64,000 nt of DNA from Glandiceps talaboti (GCF_964340395.1 NC_135569.1:1395342-1459341), one strand, 5' to 3'. Positions 50,084 through 62,638 are shown, counted from the stretch's first letter. Translations and numbers: made by a program. The notes: a model not told the origin generated them from the letters alone.

Positions 50084-51589
50084 CTTTGGTTAGTAATACA
50101 AAATAATTTACATAAAACCATGGCTAAAATAATAAAGTGTTGTGTTTACAACGATTCATATAGCCATGACGAGTCACTTTTTACCAACCATCAAACTCGT
50201 GCGTTGTTCATGTAATGAATGACAGGGATTTCCTCAGATTTGTTGATACGTACCAACAATTATGTCATCAAATCTTTCAATATAATATCTAAATACCAGG
50301 ATTGAGTTATACCAGTCTCAAGTAATGAATGAGTTTGCTTCAGTAAGTAGAATACAATATGTAACATTTTGTAGGCAACAAAATTTTGTGTCCAAAAACC
50401 GTCTTAACTCGGCCTGTGCCCCTTTAACATCATGATCTCTATAGCAGGGAGAACACTGTAGATGAAATACTGTGGAAAAATACAACAAAGCCATTCTGGG
50501 ATACTTGTCCAATATACATCACAAGGAAAGTTATATAATTACAGAACAAAGCATAAAAAATAACTGATAGATTTAAGGATTAGGGGTGGAATCAATAGTT
50601 CAATGTAGGATAAAAAACTAAATTCTTTTACTTGGAGGTTGGGGTTTGAGCCATTTTAGTTTTCATCCTGCAAAATAAATTTTAATTGTAATGGATGTTT
50701 TGTACAAATACAAATATTTCTTTCAAAAATGTCAAATTGAGAAATCGAAAAAGTGTCAATAAAAGTTATTTCCTCACTACATGCTGTCTTTGTTTTCATA
50801 CCACTACATACTACTACATACTGTCTGAATCAGTTTTAAATTTTGGCCAATTTAGTTAGAAGGGGGGGGGGGGGGTTCCGAGGCTTAAAGTATAAGAATT
50901 TAGATTTTTTATCCTACATTGAACTATTGATTTTGCCCGTCAAGTTCAAGGCATTTGAAAGATCCTAGTAAACAATGAGAAACTCAATTGTAAGAGCAAA
51001 ATCTGGGTAATGCAAAAAAATGTGAGTTACTTATGATATATGATTATTGAGTATAGATGAATTATATTAGCAGATGTCATGAAATACTTTATAGTCTTAA
51101 GTTTACACAGTTATCTTTAGTAAACTCTGCTGACTGTAAAATTGGCCTATTGCATCAAATTTGAAATAACCGAGGAAAAATATTTGAGGTAAAATATTAC
51201 TACAATTTAAAACTGACTATACTAAGCCTATACTGGTAACATGCTTTCACCAAATTTTTACCGTACGTAGTCCACGTGCAATTAAAACTGAAGTTTCTTC
51301 ATAAATCTCTAAAACTAGAATATCTCCCTGTAAATATATATATATATATATATATATATACCAAAACTACATATTTTTACAGTTTATGTCTCATTAAAAA
51401 GATAAGAATTATTTTGCAAAAAATAAAATATTAAAAATTGAATATGCAAAAATTGTATCACCATGAAAATCCCCATGTCAGTTGTACATCACATGTACAT
51501 TACTATGAGTTATTATAACAGTTATAATCCAGTGTTCTCCACGGATTGTTTTGATAGCAGGGCAGCTCATTTGCATAATGTATTCATAT

Positions 51590-52950
51590 TATTTGCAGAA
51601 CAATAACTATTAGTTTTCACAGCTAAGCTACAATTATTTCAAACAATAATGATTAGTTTTCTCAGCTAAGCTAAAATTATTTCAAACAATGATGATTAGT
51701 TTTGTCAGGAAAGCTAAAATTACTTCAAACAATAACTATTAGTTTTCTCAGGAAAGCTACAATTATTTCAAACAATTATGATTAGTTTTCTCAGGAAAGC
51801 TAAAATTACTTCAAACAATAACTATTAGTTTTGTCAGGAAAGCTACAATTATTTCAACCAATTATGATTAGTTTTCTCAGGAAAGCTACAATTATTTCAA
51901 ACAATAATGATTAGTTTTCTCAGGAAAGCTAAAATTATTTCAAACAAATAACGATTAGTTTTCTCAGGAAAGCTAAAATTATTTCAAACAATTATGATTA
52001 GTTTTCTCAGGAAAGCTACAATTATTTCAAACAATAATGATTAGTTTTCTCACGAAAGCTACAATTATTTCAAACAATAATGATTAGTTTTCTCAGGAAA
52101 GCTACAATTATTTCAAACAACGATTAGTTTTCTCACGAAAGCTACAATTATTTCAACCAATTATGATTAGTTTTCTCAGGAAAGCTACAATTATTTCAAA
52201 CAATAATGATTAGTTTTCTCAGGAAAGCTACAATTATTTCAAACAATAATGATTAGTTTTCTCAGGAAAGCTACAATTATTTCAAACAATAATGATTAGT
52301 TTTCTCAGGAAAGCTACAATTATTTCAAACAATTATGATTAGTTTTCTCAGGAAAGCTAAAATTATTTCAAACAAATAATGATTAGTTTTCTCAGGAAAG
52401 CTACAATTATTTCAACCAATTATGATTAGTTTTCTCAGGAAAGCTACAATTATTTCAAACAATTATGATTAGTTTTCTTAGGAAAGCTACAATTATTTCA
52501 AACAATAACGATTAGTTTTCTCAGGAAAGCTAAAATTATTTCAAACAAATAACGATTAGTTTTCTCACGAAAGCTAAAATTATTTCAAACAATAACGATT
52601 AGTTTTCTCAGGAAAGCTAAAATTATATCTAACAACGATTAGTTTTGTCAGGAAAGCTAAAATTATTTCAAACAATAACGATTAGTTTTCTCAGGAAAGC
52701 TAAAATTATTTCAAACAATTATGATTAGTTTTCTCAGGAAAGCTAAAATTATTTCAAACAATAACGATTAGTTTTCTCAGGAAAGCTAAAATTATTTCAA
52801 ACAATTATGATTAGGTTTGTCAGGAAAGCTACAATTATTTCAAACAAATAACGATTAGTTTTCTCAGGAAAGCTAAAATTATTTCAAACAATTACGATTA
52901 GTTATAATTATTTCAAACAATAACAATTAGTTTTCTCAGGAAAGCTACAG
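51590..52950. repeat. 43-bp minisatellite, about 31 copies
   Basis: The unit is built from GATTAGTTTTCTCAGGAAAG and CTACAATTATTTCAAACAATAAT. Shortened units occur near 52120, 52630 and 52900. The rest of 50084-53470 holds no gene that I can support. Confidence 0.93.
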
Positions 52951-53029
52951 TTGAGTTCAAATGTTTTGAACAATAACTGCAGAATAACACCTCCGGAAAT
53001 ATCCTAACTAGGTTTAAGTCCTATTTACC

Positions 53030-53470
53030 ATGTAGTTTTCAAGATATAAGTTTTTGACCAAAATTGAGATTTGTAGACCTAATTTGCATATTGCTGATGG
53101 GATGATCATATTGTGACTACATCTTCATCTACACATCCCTATAGGCACCCCCACTCAGTCCCATCTGCTCAGCAATTTTAAAATGATAGACTTTTGACCA
53201 AAAAGACACACATTTTTAGCCCTAATTAGAATATCACTGATGGGATCATCCCGTCATGACCAATTCCTAAACTAAACACCCCCAACTACCAAATTTCAAC
53301 CAATCAGCCCAGTAGTTTTGGAGAGTAAGTTTTTTGACCAAAAATAACATTTTTTGACCCAAAAACGCTCATCTCTGATGCAATCACTTTTATGTTAACC
53401 GTTTTCCATCTACACGCCCTAAGAAATGTCCCCACCAAATACCAAGGCAATCAGTCTGGCAGTTTTTGAC
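53030..53470. repeat. Diverged tandem repeat of about 150 bp
   Basis: Three degraded units each carry a CTGATGGGAT-like block, CTACACATCCCT-like blocks, CAATCAGCCCAGTAGTTTT and TTTTTGACCAAAAA. The last unit is interrupted by the piggyBac-like insertion and seems to resume at 55067. Confidence 0.6.
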
Positions 53471-53475
53471 TTTAA

Positions 53476-55062
53476 CCCTTTCACCACCGATTCCCGCTAC
53501 AGCGGGAACGCTCTAGGGCGCCCACCGATTCCCTCTACAGCGGGAACGCCAAAGGTCATTCAACTACTACGACGTTCAAACCATTTAACGGCAGCTATTG
53601 CTGCAAAACTTGCTGCCATAACTAGTTCCACACATGCGTATTAGCCTTGTTTATCTACACAGCCATTTTGAACACATGTTAGTGGATGGTTTTCTAGCAC
53701 GATTGGAAAGACAAGCGATCGTAATTTTTGTGTGCGTTTTTCGTCAGAAAGATCAAATTTCAACAACGCGGAAGTAATTAACAGCTCACATAGCATCTCC
53801 TACGATGTCATTTTGACAACTGTCCTGAGAAATTTCCACTGAATTTTTACTCAAAAACATTGTTGAATACATCAGGTCAGTTGTGGGAACGGTATAGGCT
53901 TCAGAACTCCCACGAGGGCCGACTGATCTACCGGCGGGGAATTCACCGTTGCCGTAGTGAAAGTTGGCAAATTGCGTAACTTGTTGACCCGTAGCATTCG
54001 CTCATACTATGGCCTTGGGCTCCAAAAGTAATTATTTTGGTCATATTTCTTTGTGGTAATGTTCAATAATGAATAATACTCATACAAGTTCAATTTATAC
54101 TGGTCAGTGGTACAATGTGGGCGGTAGATTACACACAATCTTGAAGATTTTCCGATCACATTTTTGAATGCGTTTTTTAACGGTAAAATTCAAATTTCAA
54201 CATGGCCACACCGAAAATTGTCTCCCCTAACATCGTTTGCGATGTAAATAACGACTCTGTTCATGAAAAATTCTGTTTAATTTTGACTTTGATGGCATTT
54301 ATGAATGAAAGGAGATGGCTGTGTGAACTCAATGTACTCAATGTGACGAAAACATTACAGGCTGCATATTTCTGTTGGTCGGTGTGTGCGTCGGCAAATA
54401 AAGCCATTTTGCCCATCCGATTTTGGCGCCGATGCTACTGACTTACGGTCATTTTTTGCCGATTTCTGGCATAAATTGAGTAATAATTTTTTGTTGTTCT
54501 GCTAAATAATGAATTATATTTACAAAAACCAACTTTTCAAAAGGTATCAAGGTGACAACTTTAGATATTTTAAGACACTTTCATTGCCGGTGCGGCACCG
54601 TCTGTTGCGTCATAATGGGATTAGTGAGCCGTTAATTAATTTCGTTCAAATTTTTACGACTCAAAATGTAATTTTCTGCCAAATTTTCGCCAATTTTGAC
54701 AATTTAACCAGTAAAGAGAAGTTTTGTAGGAACATAAATGTTGGTATTTTGAATTTTATTTGTAATATAAATATTTTGTTTATTTGTGATATGTCAATAA
54801 ATAAACGACTTGTGTTAGTTTTATTCATATTTTATTACTTTAATTCATATTTCGGTTGTGTTTGTGGAATTTGAATGCATGTATTTGCAAGTGTGATGTA
54901 GAGAATTTATTTTCCAATGAAATGATACCTCATTTTTTAAAAATGAGCAACTCTAAGTATTTTTATATCAATTTGATTACATAACACTCACTCTCACCTG
55001 GTGGTCAGTGAGGGGGGTGGTGGAGAACAAACATTCCCAGGGGGCAATTGGTGGTGAAAAGG
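53476..55062. mobile_element. Nonautonomous piggyBac-like element, 1.59 kb
   Basis: Flanked by TTAA at 53472-53475 and 55063-55066. The ends are inverted copies: CCCTTTCACCACC at the left and GGTGGTGAAAAGG at the right. CCCTTT after a TTAA is typical of piggyBac termini. A subterminal palindrome, TTCCCGCTACAGCGGGAA, follows the left end. No piggyBac transposase motif is visible. Small open frames at 54202-54441 and 54509-54874 have no recognised domains. The element was probably moved by a transposase made elsewhere. Confidence 0.85.
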
Positions 55063-55070
55063 TTAAGTCG

Positions 55071-55074
<4 letters not shown>

Positions 55075-55106
<32 letters not shown>

Positions 55107-55172
55107 GACAGACACTTTGCCATGCCTATAGCACTACTGAACCTTATCAAGTTCAGTTGTGCTAAAAATGGA
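55075..55172. repeat. CA microsatellite plus dispersed repeat block
   Basis: CA and CAGA arrays at 55075-55112 are followed by GCCATGCCTATAGCACTACT and CAGTTGTGCTAAAAA. The latter recur at 56193-56245. This is probably the right part of the repeat split by the piggyBac-like element. Confidence 0.65.
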
Positions 55173-55456
55173 GTGACAGTACTAACTTAAATTATACATT
55201 AATTCTTGACTTCTGATTAACAACACAGTTTTGATACTTAGAGACTGGCTTATTCATGACATCATCACCAGAGGTTTCACTATAAACCCATGCAGGACAA
55301 GAAAGTCCCAAATCACTGAACACATGTCAAGTGCAGTAAAGCTTCTAGACTATATTTGAAAGTTGAGTGAGTTATTGAAACTTTTGAAACTATAAATGTT
55401 TATTCCAATGTACATAATGCCAAAGAATCATGCAATCCCAAATATCAGCTAGGCTC

Positions 55457-58126
55457 TCACAATTTTCGCTCATGTACAAAAGTTGTGGTTTCATTACCGA
55501 TAAGACTCCTCAAATGTGGGAACTTGTTCCTTTTTTCATTTGTATAACCATTTTTTGGATGGCAGCATCTTGAAAACAGCTCTTTTAGGGTGACATTTCT
55601 CAGTGTTTTCCCAGTAATCTTCAACTTTCTGCTCTGAAAAAGGGAAAGAAACTTAAGCTGATTAATGTGGCATACCTTATGTGATGTTCTAATATCTTGC
55701 CATTGTCTGAGAGAATGGTTAATTTGGTGATTTAATAGCATGTACAAAGTAATTATTCTTTAAGTCAAAAATAAGTAAACATGTGTTTAATTTACATTGC
55801 CTGTAGACATCTAAAATGTTGAGTTGCTGGAAAAGAGGAGCGGTGTTGCAACGGAGACCCGAAAACGTGATGAGACGCACTATCTTTTCTGTATTTTGAG
55901 AATGGGTAGTAGAAAAGTTGAGTACGTGTTCCCCCAAATCTCAATGCAATAGCTAATACATAGTAGTATCATAGAATTATAAAATGAGGACGAGAATTGA
56001 CCTTGGAACACAAAATAGTGACTTTGGGTAATAATGCCTATTAATGGAGCGATGTCATACCCCCCCCCCCCCCCCCCCCCCCCCCCTACGTACATACAAC
56101 ACGTTGTATGTACGTAGGGGGGTATGACATCGCTACCGATTTTATAAGAATATCGCCAATCCCTATAATAACGTCATAGTTCTGTATTAGGAGCCATGCC
56201 TATAGCACTATTAAACCATATCAGTTCAGTTGTGCTAAAAACAAATCAACGTCTACATGTCCCATATGGTATGTCACCTTTGTGTAAGGTTTGAAAGAAA
56301 TTGGATATTGCATGTCTGAGAATGGCATATTACGGACGGATGGATGGATGAACAGAACCCATTGTAACAGTACTACCCAGGCAAGGGGCGGCTAAAAATG
56401 ACATACATGTATTGTGGACAGATGCATGGTCAGACAGAGCCTTTTGTAATAGCCACCTCTTTCCCAGGGGCTAATAACACATTGATCCTCATCTTACCTC
56501 TCTGCTTCTCCTGATTTACGTTGTAACACGGTGTGACATTTGGTCTCCCTACTCCATAACTCCAGTTCCTTGTTTCTGACTGTCTGACTTTGACATTGCA
56601 GTGCTATACCAAATTTTTGCATTTCCTGTAATATACAAGAATTAAAGAATGAAAGATTTGAAGTCAGTCTGTATGTCCATACATTATATAGGCACATGCA
56701 CACGCACACACACACACACACATATTCTGGCCTAGGAAATGCATGCTTTGTTATGGTTGATGCAAGTACCAAATGTTGGGGAATCTGTGTATGTGTGTGT
56801 GTGTGTGTGTGTGATTGATAATCCTCATGGCTCCACTAATAAGATAACACTAATGTGAGAACCTGGCATTGAAACCCTGGCCATTCATTGGATGGTTACC
56901 AAACCATATCAGTTATTGACATTACTATATATGGAAGATGTGTAGCAAGTTTCAGGAAAGGTGATGCAGCAGTTTGTGTGATATTGTGTCCACAGACTAA
57001 CACTCACAAGCCACAAACAAACAAACAAACGAACGAACGAACGAACAAACAAACAAATTAAAAGCATAACATATCCTAGAATCAGTTACCAAGCCTCTTG
57101 CCATTAAGGGCATAATCCCCTGGGGGGGGGGGGGGTGTTTATGCCCTCAACGGCAAGAGGCTGGGTTATGGGGTAACCAAGACTAGTCTAAACATACATA
57201 TCTGTCCCTCAGGGAAGTAAACAAATAATGCATGCCAAAACAACACAATTTAACATTTTGAAGGTTGTCCACGTTTAACTGTTATATTATACTAAGACAC
57301 TGGTACTTTCAGTTTTATCTGTAATTTTACTTGCAATAGTGCAATTCCGGGAAATGTCCTAATTTCGTGGTAGTCATTTGCATATACAAATAGAGAAATG
57401 TATAGTATATGTACATAGTATGCATGCATGCATGCGTGACAAAGTCGCAGTCAAACAATTTTTGACTTATTTCATATAAATTTTAAAATAAAGATGGATA
57501 TGATCAGGCAAAACGAAAGTTTGAAATAAAAAATAGTCTGCTTCTGGTAGCAATTCAAGTGAAAGCTGCACACAGACGTGACGTATTGAACTTAAGTCGA
57601 CCTCTCTACCTGCTCTAGGTGGCCCGGCGTTCACGCCCCAATATAAACAACGGTGGACGCAACAACCTCTGCTCATACATTAAATCCTTCTAACGAAAGT
57701 GTAAACTAATCCTAAAAGACTATAACCTGGAAATATTTCTCACTCGTCAAACCAGTAGTATTCTAGTGGTGTGTTCATTCCCAGGGCCGTCTTTCATTTC
57801 CATGGATAATGCGCCGAGGAGTGAAAGAGGCCCGTAAATCTTACATAAATAATAAAGCAGGCGTTTGCTTTGCAGCCTACTAGCTTTTATCTACATTCGA
57901 GTCCTGTAAACTTATACTAGCGACCTGTCAAAGGAGGCCACAACTTTCTTTGAACATTACATGTAGACAACGAAAAGGACCAACCAATGACCACTCGTAC
58001 TCGAGGCTTCAAGTTCCTGGTGTGGTTCTTGCATGACAAGAACTTCCGCCATCGCTTTATACTTACCGTCAAGGGAATAACATCTGTGTCCATGTTGGTA
58101 CTGATCAATACTTTATCTCCAGACAT
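55457..58126 (-). CDS. Unrecognised 119-residue protein, three exons
   Basis: The exons are 58126-58067, 56625-56498 and 55628-55457, all with GT-AG sites and matching phases. The third exon must use the acceptor at AGAGCAG|AAAG; the nearer CAG|AGCAG gives an early stop. The predicted start is MSGDKVLISTNMDTD; a second in-frame Met lies at residue 12. Exon 2 encodes a Gln/Glu/Lys-rich helix (EMQKFGIALQCQSQ), and exon 3 continues with basic KLKITGKTLRN and a Cys pair in LFSRCCHPKNG. No membrane segment or signal peptide is visible. A polyadenylation hexamer lies at 55404-55399, 53 bases past the stop, which supports this end. I do not recognise the family; a small coiled-coil protein is possible. 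Extra exons in the 1.4-kb intron 1 cannot be excluded. Confidence 0.6.
56049..56134. repeat. Palindrome with a one-sided C27 expansion
   Basis: GCGATGTCATAC and TACGTACATACAAC on the left pair with TTGTATGTACGTA and GTATGACATCGC on the right. The left arm has 27 C between the two blocks while the right arm has only 6 G, so one arm grew after the palindrome formed or the run is unstable. Confidence 0.85.
57087..57175. repeat. Hairpin with G14 loop
   Basis: AGCCTCTTGCCATTAAGGGCAT pairs with ATGCCCTCAACGGCAAGAGGCT around a loop holding CCCCT and a long G-run at 57121-57134. Like 56049-56134 it joins a short inverted repeat to a G/C homopolymer. Confidence 0.8.
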
Positions 58127-58562
58127 GAAGGAATGTGTTGGACCCAAGTGTTTCGTTCGAAATTAGCAAAGTCAAAGGGTTTTGACATCACCACCGTCCA
58201 GCACGTATGTCAACATGGTCAAGCAGATATATTTTACCCATAACCCTCTCTGATTTGAATACTTCCGAGTTACTCGAACGTGAGCACGTGCATGTGTTGT
58301 TATTTTTTCCATACATGGCGTACGTAATATTGTGTGTGTAACGAAACGACCCCACATATTCCTATAAGCTTACATGATAAAATTAATATACCAATCTTTA
58401 TATTGCATAACGATATGCCATAGCACGTATGGTAAAGCATACAGAAATAACGTGAATACCATTTACAATGTAATAATAATATATCATGTAAGCTTGTATA
58501 GGAATCTGAGTTTTATAGCACTGCTGCACATGCATATCGATCGACTAGCATTCACCTCTTTA

Positions 58563-60130
58563 GGGACCGGACAGAATTTACGGCAGGGGGGGGGCCTGGG
58601 GAGAAATTATCTCTGACTTGTTTTTTTTCCTGGCCCCCCCATCCACTGTGACCAAAATTTCACAACCCCCCCTTTCAAAAGTATAAAAATTTCATGGCCC
58701 CCCCCCCCCAAAAAAAAAGACAAGAAAAGAAAAAAGTGCACAATATCCTGCCCCCTACAATAACTAAAAAGAGTACAATTTTTTTTGTTACTGTAGCACA
58801 ACTGTAATATTTCTTTTGGTACTACTATTATGTTACTATTTCAGCCCAAACAACTTAGTAGTTGTAGAGGAAGTTTTTTGGAAAACAAAACAAAATAAAA
58901 CATTTTGACCATACATGTAATCATACACATGTGGTATAATCTTGTGTATTTCCCAACTAGACACCATAAGTAGTCATCACTTAATACCAAGGCATTTGAT
59001 GTGGTGGTTTTAACTGTCATTCACTGATACATACACAGAAACACAGACACAGAATTAAACACACATTCACATGCGTGATTTGTGAAAAACTGTAGTGGGG
59101 ACATTTGTGGGGAGTATCTAAGAACATCACATCACCTACATAGTGTATTCAAATATCTATTTATACTCATAACACAATAACTATCTAATGTCAGACATTT
59201 GTGATGTCATGAAGTGCTAGCAAACTAAGGATTTTATGCAGCTTTCACTTTCCTACACCAAATGCATTACCAATACACCTGTAAATGTAAGACATTTGTG
59301 ACTTCATGTCACTGATGAAAAAACACTTAACACCACGCAGACATCTAAATGCTTTACAATATTTAGTACAGATAGATGCATTTGATGATGCTGAGGAGGG
59401 AAATAGTTTAATTTCACTGGTTTTAGATAGAAAGAAAGACAAGTCTTGCCTCATATCTTCAGACTCTAGTGAGTCTGAGAGTGAAACTCAAGAATAGTGT
59501 CAAGGAAAGAAATAAAACACCTATCTAAATTAATCTGGCCAGACGTTTTTGTATTTACATTTTTCACCAAAAGGTCACTTTTTAAACACATAAATTACAG
59601 GTCCTATGCTAGTATATTACCATATATATATATTAGGACCTGTAATGTATCCTTGATGGTAATTACACACTGAACCTGTTTTCACAGTGCTAAAATGTAT
59701 GTATGTATGTATGTATGTATGTATGTATGTATGTATGTATGTATGTATGTATGTATGTATGTATGTATACATATGTGTGTGTGTGTGTGTGTGTGTGAGA
59801 ACAACTTGGAGTATATAAGAGTAATTAAGGGTGTATCAAATTAATCTTGAGTAGTGTTTTTATGCTTCACTAAATACAAATGTACACACTTCCATTTTAA
59901 TACATAAATGAAAGTGTAGACATTCAATATTAAAGGCGATATCAAGTGCTATCTCACGCAATGCTAAATTTTCTAACATATTAATTTTTATCAATGACAA
60001 AATATTTCGCGGCCCCCCCCTTTCAAACCATGAGAATTTTCATGGCCCCCCCTTCAAGCCTCCCATTTTTTTCATGGCCCCCCCAATTTCTCCCCAGGCC
60101 CCCCCTCTGCCGTAAATTCTGTCCGGTCCC
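58563..60130. mobile_element. PIF/Harbinger-like nonautonomous element, 1.57 kb
   Basis: Inverted ends of about 46 bases are almost identical (GGGACCGGACAGAATTTACG, then GGCAG and CCTGGGGAGAAATT), flanked by TTA at 58560-58562 and 60131-60133. A three-base TWA target and these end lengths fit PIF/Harbinger. Runs of GGCCCCCCC-type sequence repeat inside both ends. No transposase is visible. The interior holds a 63-codon frame (59306-59497), a short hairpin with AGGTCCTA/TAGGACCT arms near 59609-59640, and a TGTA/TG microsatellite at 59696-59797. High end identity suggests a recent insertion. Confidence 0.85.
59306..59497 (+). CDS. 63-codon frame inside the Harbinger-like element
   Basis: It begins MSLMKKHLTPRRHLNALQYL and ends in an acidic Ser-rich tail (SSDSSESESETQE). 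Composition is protein-like and not repeat-derived, with a stop just upstream of the ATG. It may be a remnant of an element-encoded accessory protein or a captured host exon. I recognise no domain. Confidence 0.3.
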   Translation: MSLMKKHLTPRRHLNALQYLVQIDAFDDAEEGNSLISLVLDRKKDKSCLISSDSSESESETQE

Positions 60131-60269
60131 TTAGCGACCTAATTTCACAGTCCAAAACATATGTAAGCTTATATTAGGGATTGTGAAGTCTTGTTGTAAG
60201 TATGCAAGTAATAGCTGTATTTCAAATCTAGCATTTGTGCCGTTACATTATAAATGTAATTGCGGTTAA

Positions 60270-60600
60270 GGACTAAAAAAAATAATTGTTTGTTTCCGGT
60301 TACCCAACCCCACCTAACTTTTCCCTGCCGACCCTAAACTTTTTTTTTACGTATTCGAGAAAAATAAAATAAAATTGCAATGAGAAATAGTGGATGCGGA
60401 AACTGACATAAAATTAAAAAGACAATATAAAACTGTTCTTCCAATCTGTAATGGCTGTACATCTGATAGGAGGAAATAAATAACACAGAGACCATTTAGA
60501 AAACAATGGAAAACCTGAACTAGACACTCACTGAAAAAAAATTAATGAAATAAAATAAAAAATCGACTTACCCCACCTATTCTAAAATTGAGCGTAATTT
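60270..60600. mobile_element. MITE family A, copy 4 (right end missing)
   Basis: The left inverted end (GGACTAAAAAAAATAATTG, preceded by TAA) and the body match copies 1-3. The match stops at GAGCGTAATTT, so the right terminal repeat is lost. Confidence 0.7.
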
Positions 60601-60902
60601 ATAAGTGTGTTAACGGTCCCTTGAAGTTGAACTTGGCTATCATGATACAATTAAGTGCAGGTCAAGTGACTTTTAGTTTATGATTGACATGTGCTTCGTC
60701 AGGAAATGAAATGATTGACAGTTGAAATTAGTCGTGGGTTATTTTTGGTTAGGCCTATTTATAATTAAATTAATTATTTTTTATAAGTGGGAGATTTTCT
60801 ACGGTAAATAGGGGGGAACCTTGCCATTCAATACCTGAACAGGAAAGTGTGTGACACTATCATTTTATGATACCATACAACATTGAAATCCAGGTGGGAA
60901 AC

Positions 60903-60952
60903 ACACACACACACAGACACACAGACACACACACACACACACACACACACGA
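60903..60952. repeat. CA microsatellite
   Basis: CA/CAGA repeats of about 50 bases. The flanking sequence shows no gene. Confidence 0.9.
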
Positions 60953-61117
60953 CTAGTTCCACAGTTAAACTGAGCTCCCCAGAGGCAGATCACAAGATAG
61001 CCCTCTGGTACGCGGTCTATACCAGCTGTATTTAAAAGTTTAAAAAAGGACAAATAGTAGTCACAATCTCAAGTTCCACGCTCTAATAAGTTGAATGATA
61101 GAGTCTTTGCAGTCTGT

Positions 61118-61475
61118 GGTAAGAGTTGAAATGTTTCCTGATGAAGTGTTGTAAGAATTGAAATGTTTCCTGATAAAGTGTTGTAAGAGTTGAAATGTTT
61201 CCTGATAAAGTGTTGTAAGAGTTGAAATGTTTCCTGATGAAGTGTTGTAAGAGTTGAAATGTTTCCTGATAAAGTGTTGTAAGAGTTGAAATGTTTCCTG
61301 ATAAAGTGTTGTAAGAGTTGAAATGTTTCCTGATGAAGTGTTGTAAGAGTTGAAATGTTTCCTGATGAAGTGTTGTAAGAATTGAAATGTTTCCTGATGA
61401 AGTGTTGTAAGAATTGAAATGTTTCCTGATTAAGTGTTGTAAGAATTGAAATGTTTCCTGATTAAGTGTTGTAAA
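61118..61475. repeat. 32-bp minisatellite, about 11 copies
   Basis: The unit contains GTTGAAATGTTTCCTGATGA and AGTGTTGTAAGA, alternating between GATGAAG, GATAAAG and GATTAAG versions. The 132-codon minus-strand frame is an artefact of three units making 96 bases. Confidence 0.93.
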
Positions 61476-61702
61476 ATACAACCTAATAATTGACAGACCA
61501 TTGTAGCCAAAAGTGGGGGCCTTACCAAGAATTTATCTATTAGCCAAATATACAAATCTATCCACACATAAACCGGCCACTCTAACCAAACATCATAACT
61601 CCATGGTAGATCGTATTTCCAATCAATAAACATAAATATAAAACTCCTTTTACTTGTTCTGATTCAAAACACCAAACACTGTGCGAGTATTTTTTTTTAG
61701 AG

Positions 61703-62051
61703 AGTTTAAAGTGACCATATGGATAAGGATTGTGGATTTTATTTTGGATTTTTATTTTATAAAACAATTTTATCATGACTTCCTACTTGAAAAATCAATA
61801 TGAAACACCATTGACAAAGTCTATGTTTGTAACTTCATATATTGCAAAAAAATAAAAAATATGTGTAAAAAGTTTGTTAAAACATTTTACACATACATTT
61901 ATATGCTTTTGCAATGTATTGAGTTACAAACTAGGACTTGGCATAATTTGTTTCACATTGATTTTTCAAGTAGGAAGTCATGATAAAATTGCTTTATAAA
62001 TTAAAAATCCACATTAAACACCCAATCCTCATCCATATGGCCACTTCAAAC
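61703..62051. mobile_element. Foldback MITE of about 350 bp
   Basis: Most of the element is one inverted repeat. AAGTGACCATATGGATAAGG at the left mirrors CCTCATCCATATGGCCACTT at the right, and a longer block containing TTTTATCATGACTTCCTACTTG matches near-perfectly between arms. The centre lies near 61877. The target duplication is unclear. Confidence 0.8.
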
Positions 62052-62567
62052 GGAATGAAAGTACTTTATTATAGATGAAAAGTTTAAGTACAAGAAACTA
62101 CAAAATAGAACAAAGAATAATTAGATAAAATAGAAATGATAGATAATGTAAGTCTGACTTCCACCAGTGAAAGTCTTCATAGATACTAACAATTCTTCAC
62201 TCTATGTATCTGAAAAGATGAGATGATTACAAATGAAATGAGTTATTATGATCGACAAGTTTTTTTCTGTTTTACTGAAGAACACTTATCAGTGTATTTG
62301 AATGACCTTTGAATGAATGAATTTATTTCACCAAAGTTAAACAATAACAAAAGAAAAGACAAAAGTGTGAATACAAAAAAAAAATGCTAATAAAATATAT
62401 TAACTCTGGTGGGGACCATGGAAATAGGTAAGCACACCTAGTTATGTCCATGATCCAGCCTATTACTTAAAAGACCTGATGCAAAGTCAGAACTTTTCGA
62501 AAAACTCTTGAGTTAAGTTTTGTTCAGACGACCCAGTTTTCACTTGCATTTATTTGTATATGAGTGT

Positions 62568-62568
<1 letters not shown>

Positions 62569-62637
<69 letters not shown>

Positions 62638-62638
62638 A
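62569..62638. repeat. TG microsatellite
   Basis: About 68 bases of pure TG located 50 bases beyond the 3' end of the LamG gene's coding region, in its likely 3' UTR. Confidence 0.95.

Noticed and set aside
54202-54441. 79-codon protein as a host gene
   Set aside because: It lies inside the piggyBac-like element, with no domain, polyadenylation signal or splice partners. Left as an unassigned frame.
53476-55062. Autonomous piggyBac element
   Set aside because: No transposase-length frame or catalytic motif; only two short frames of unknown nature.
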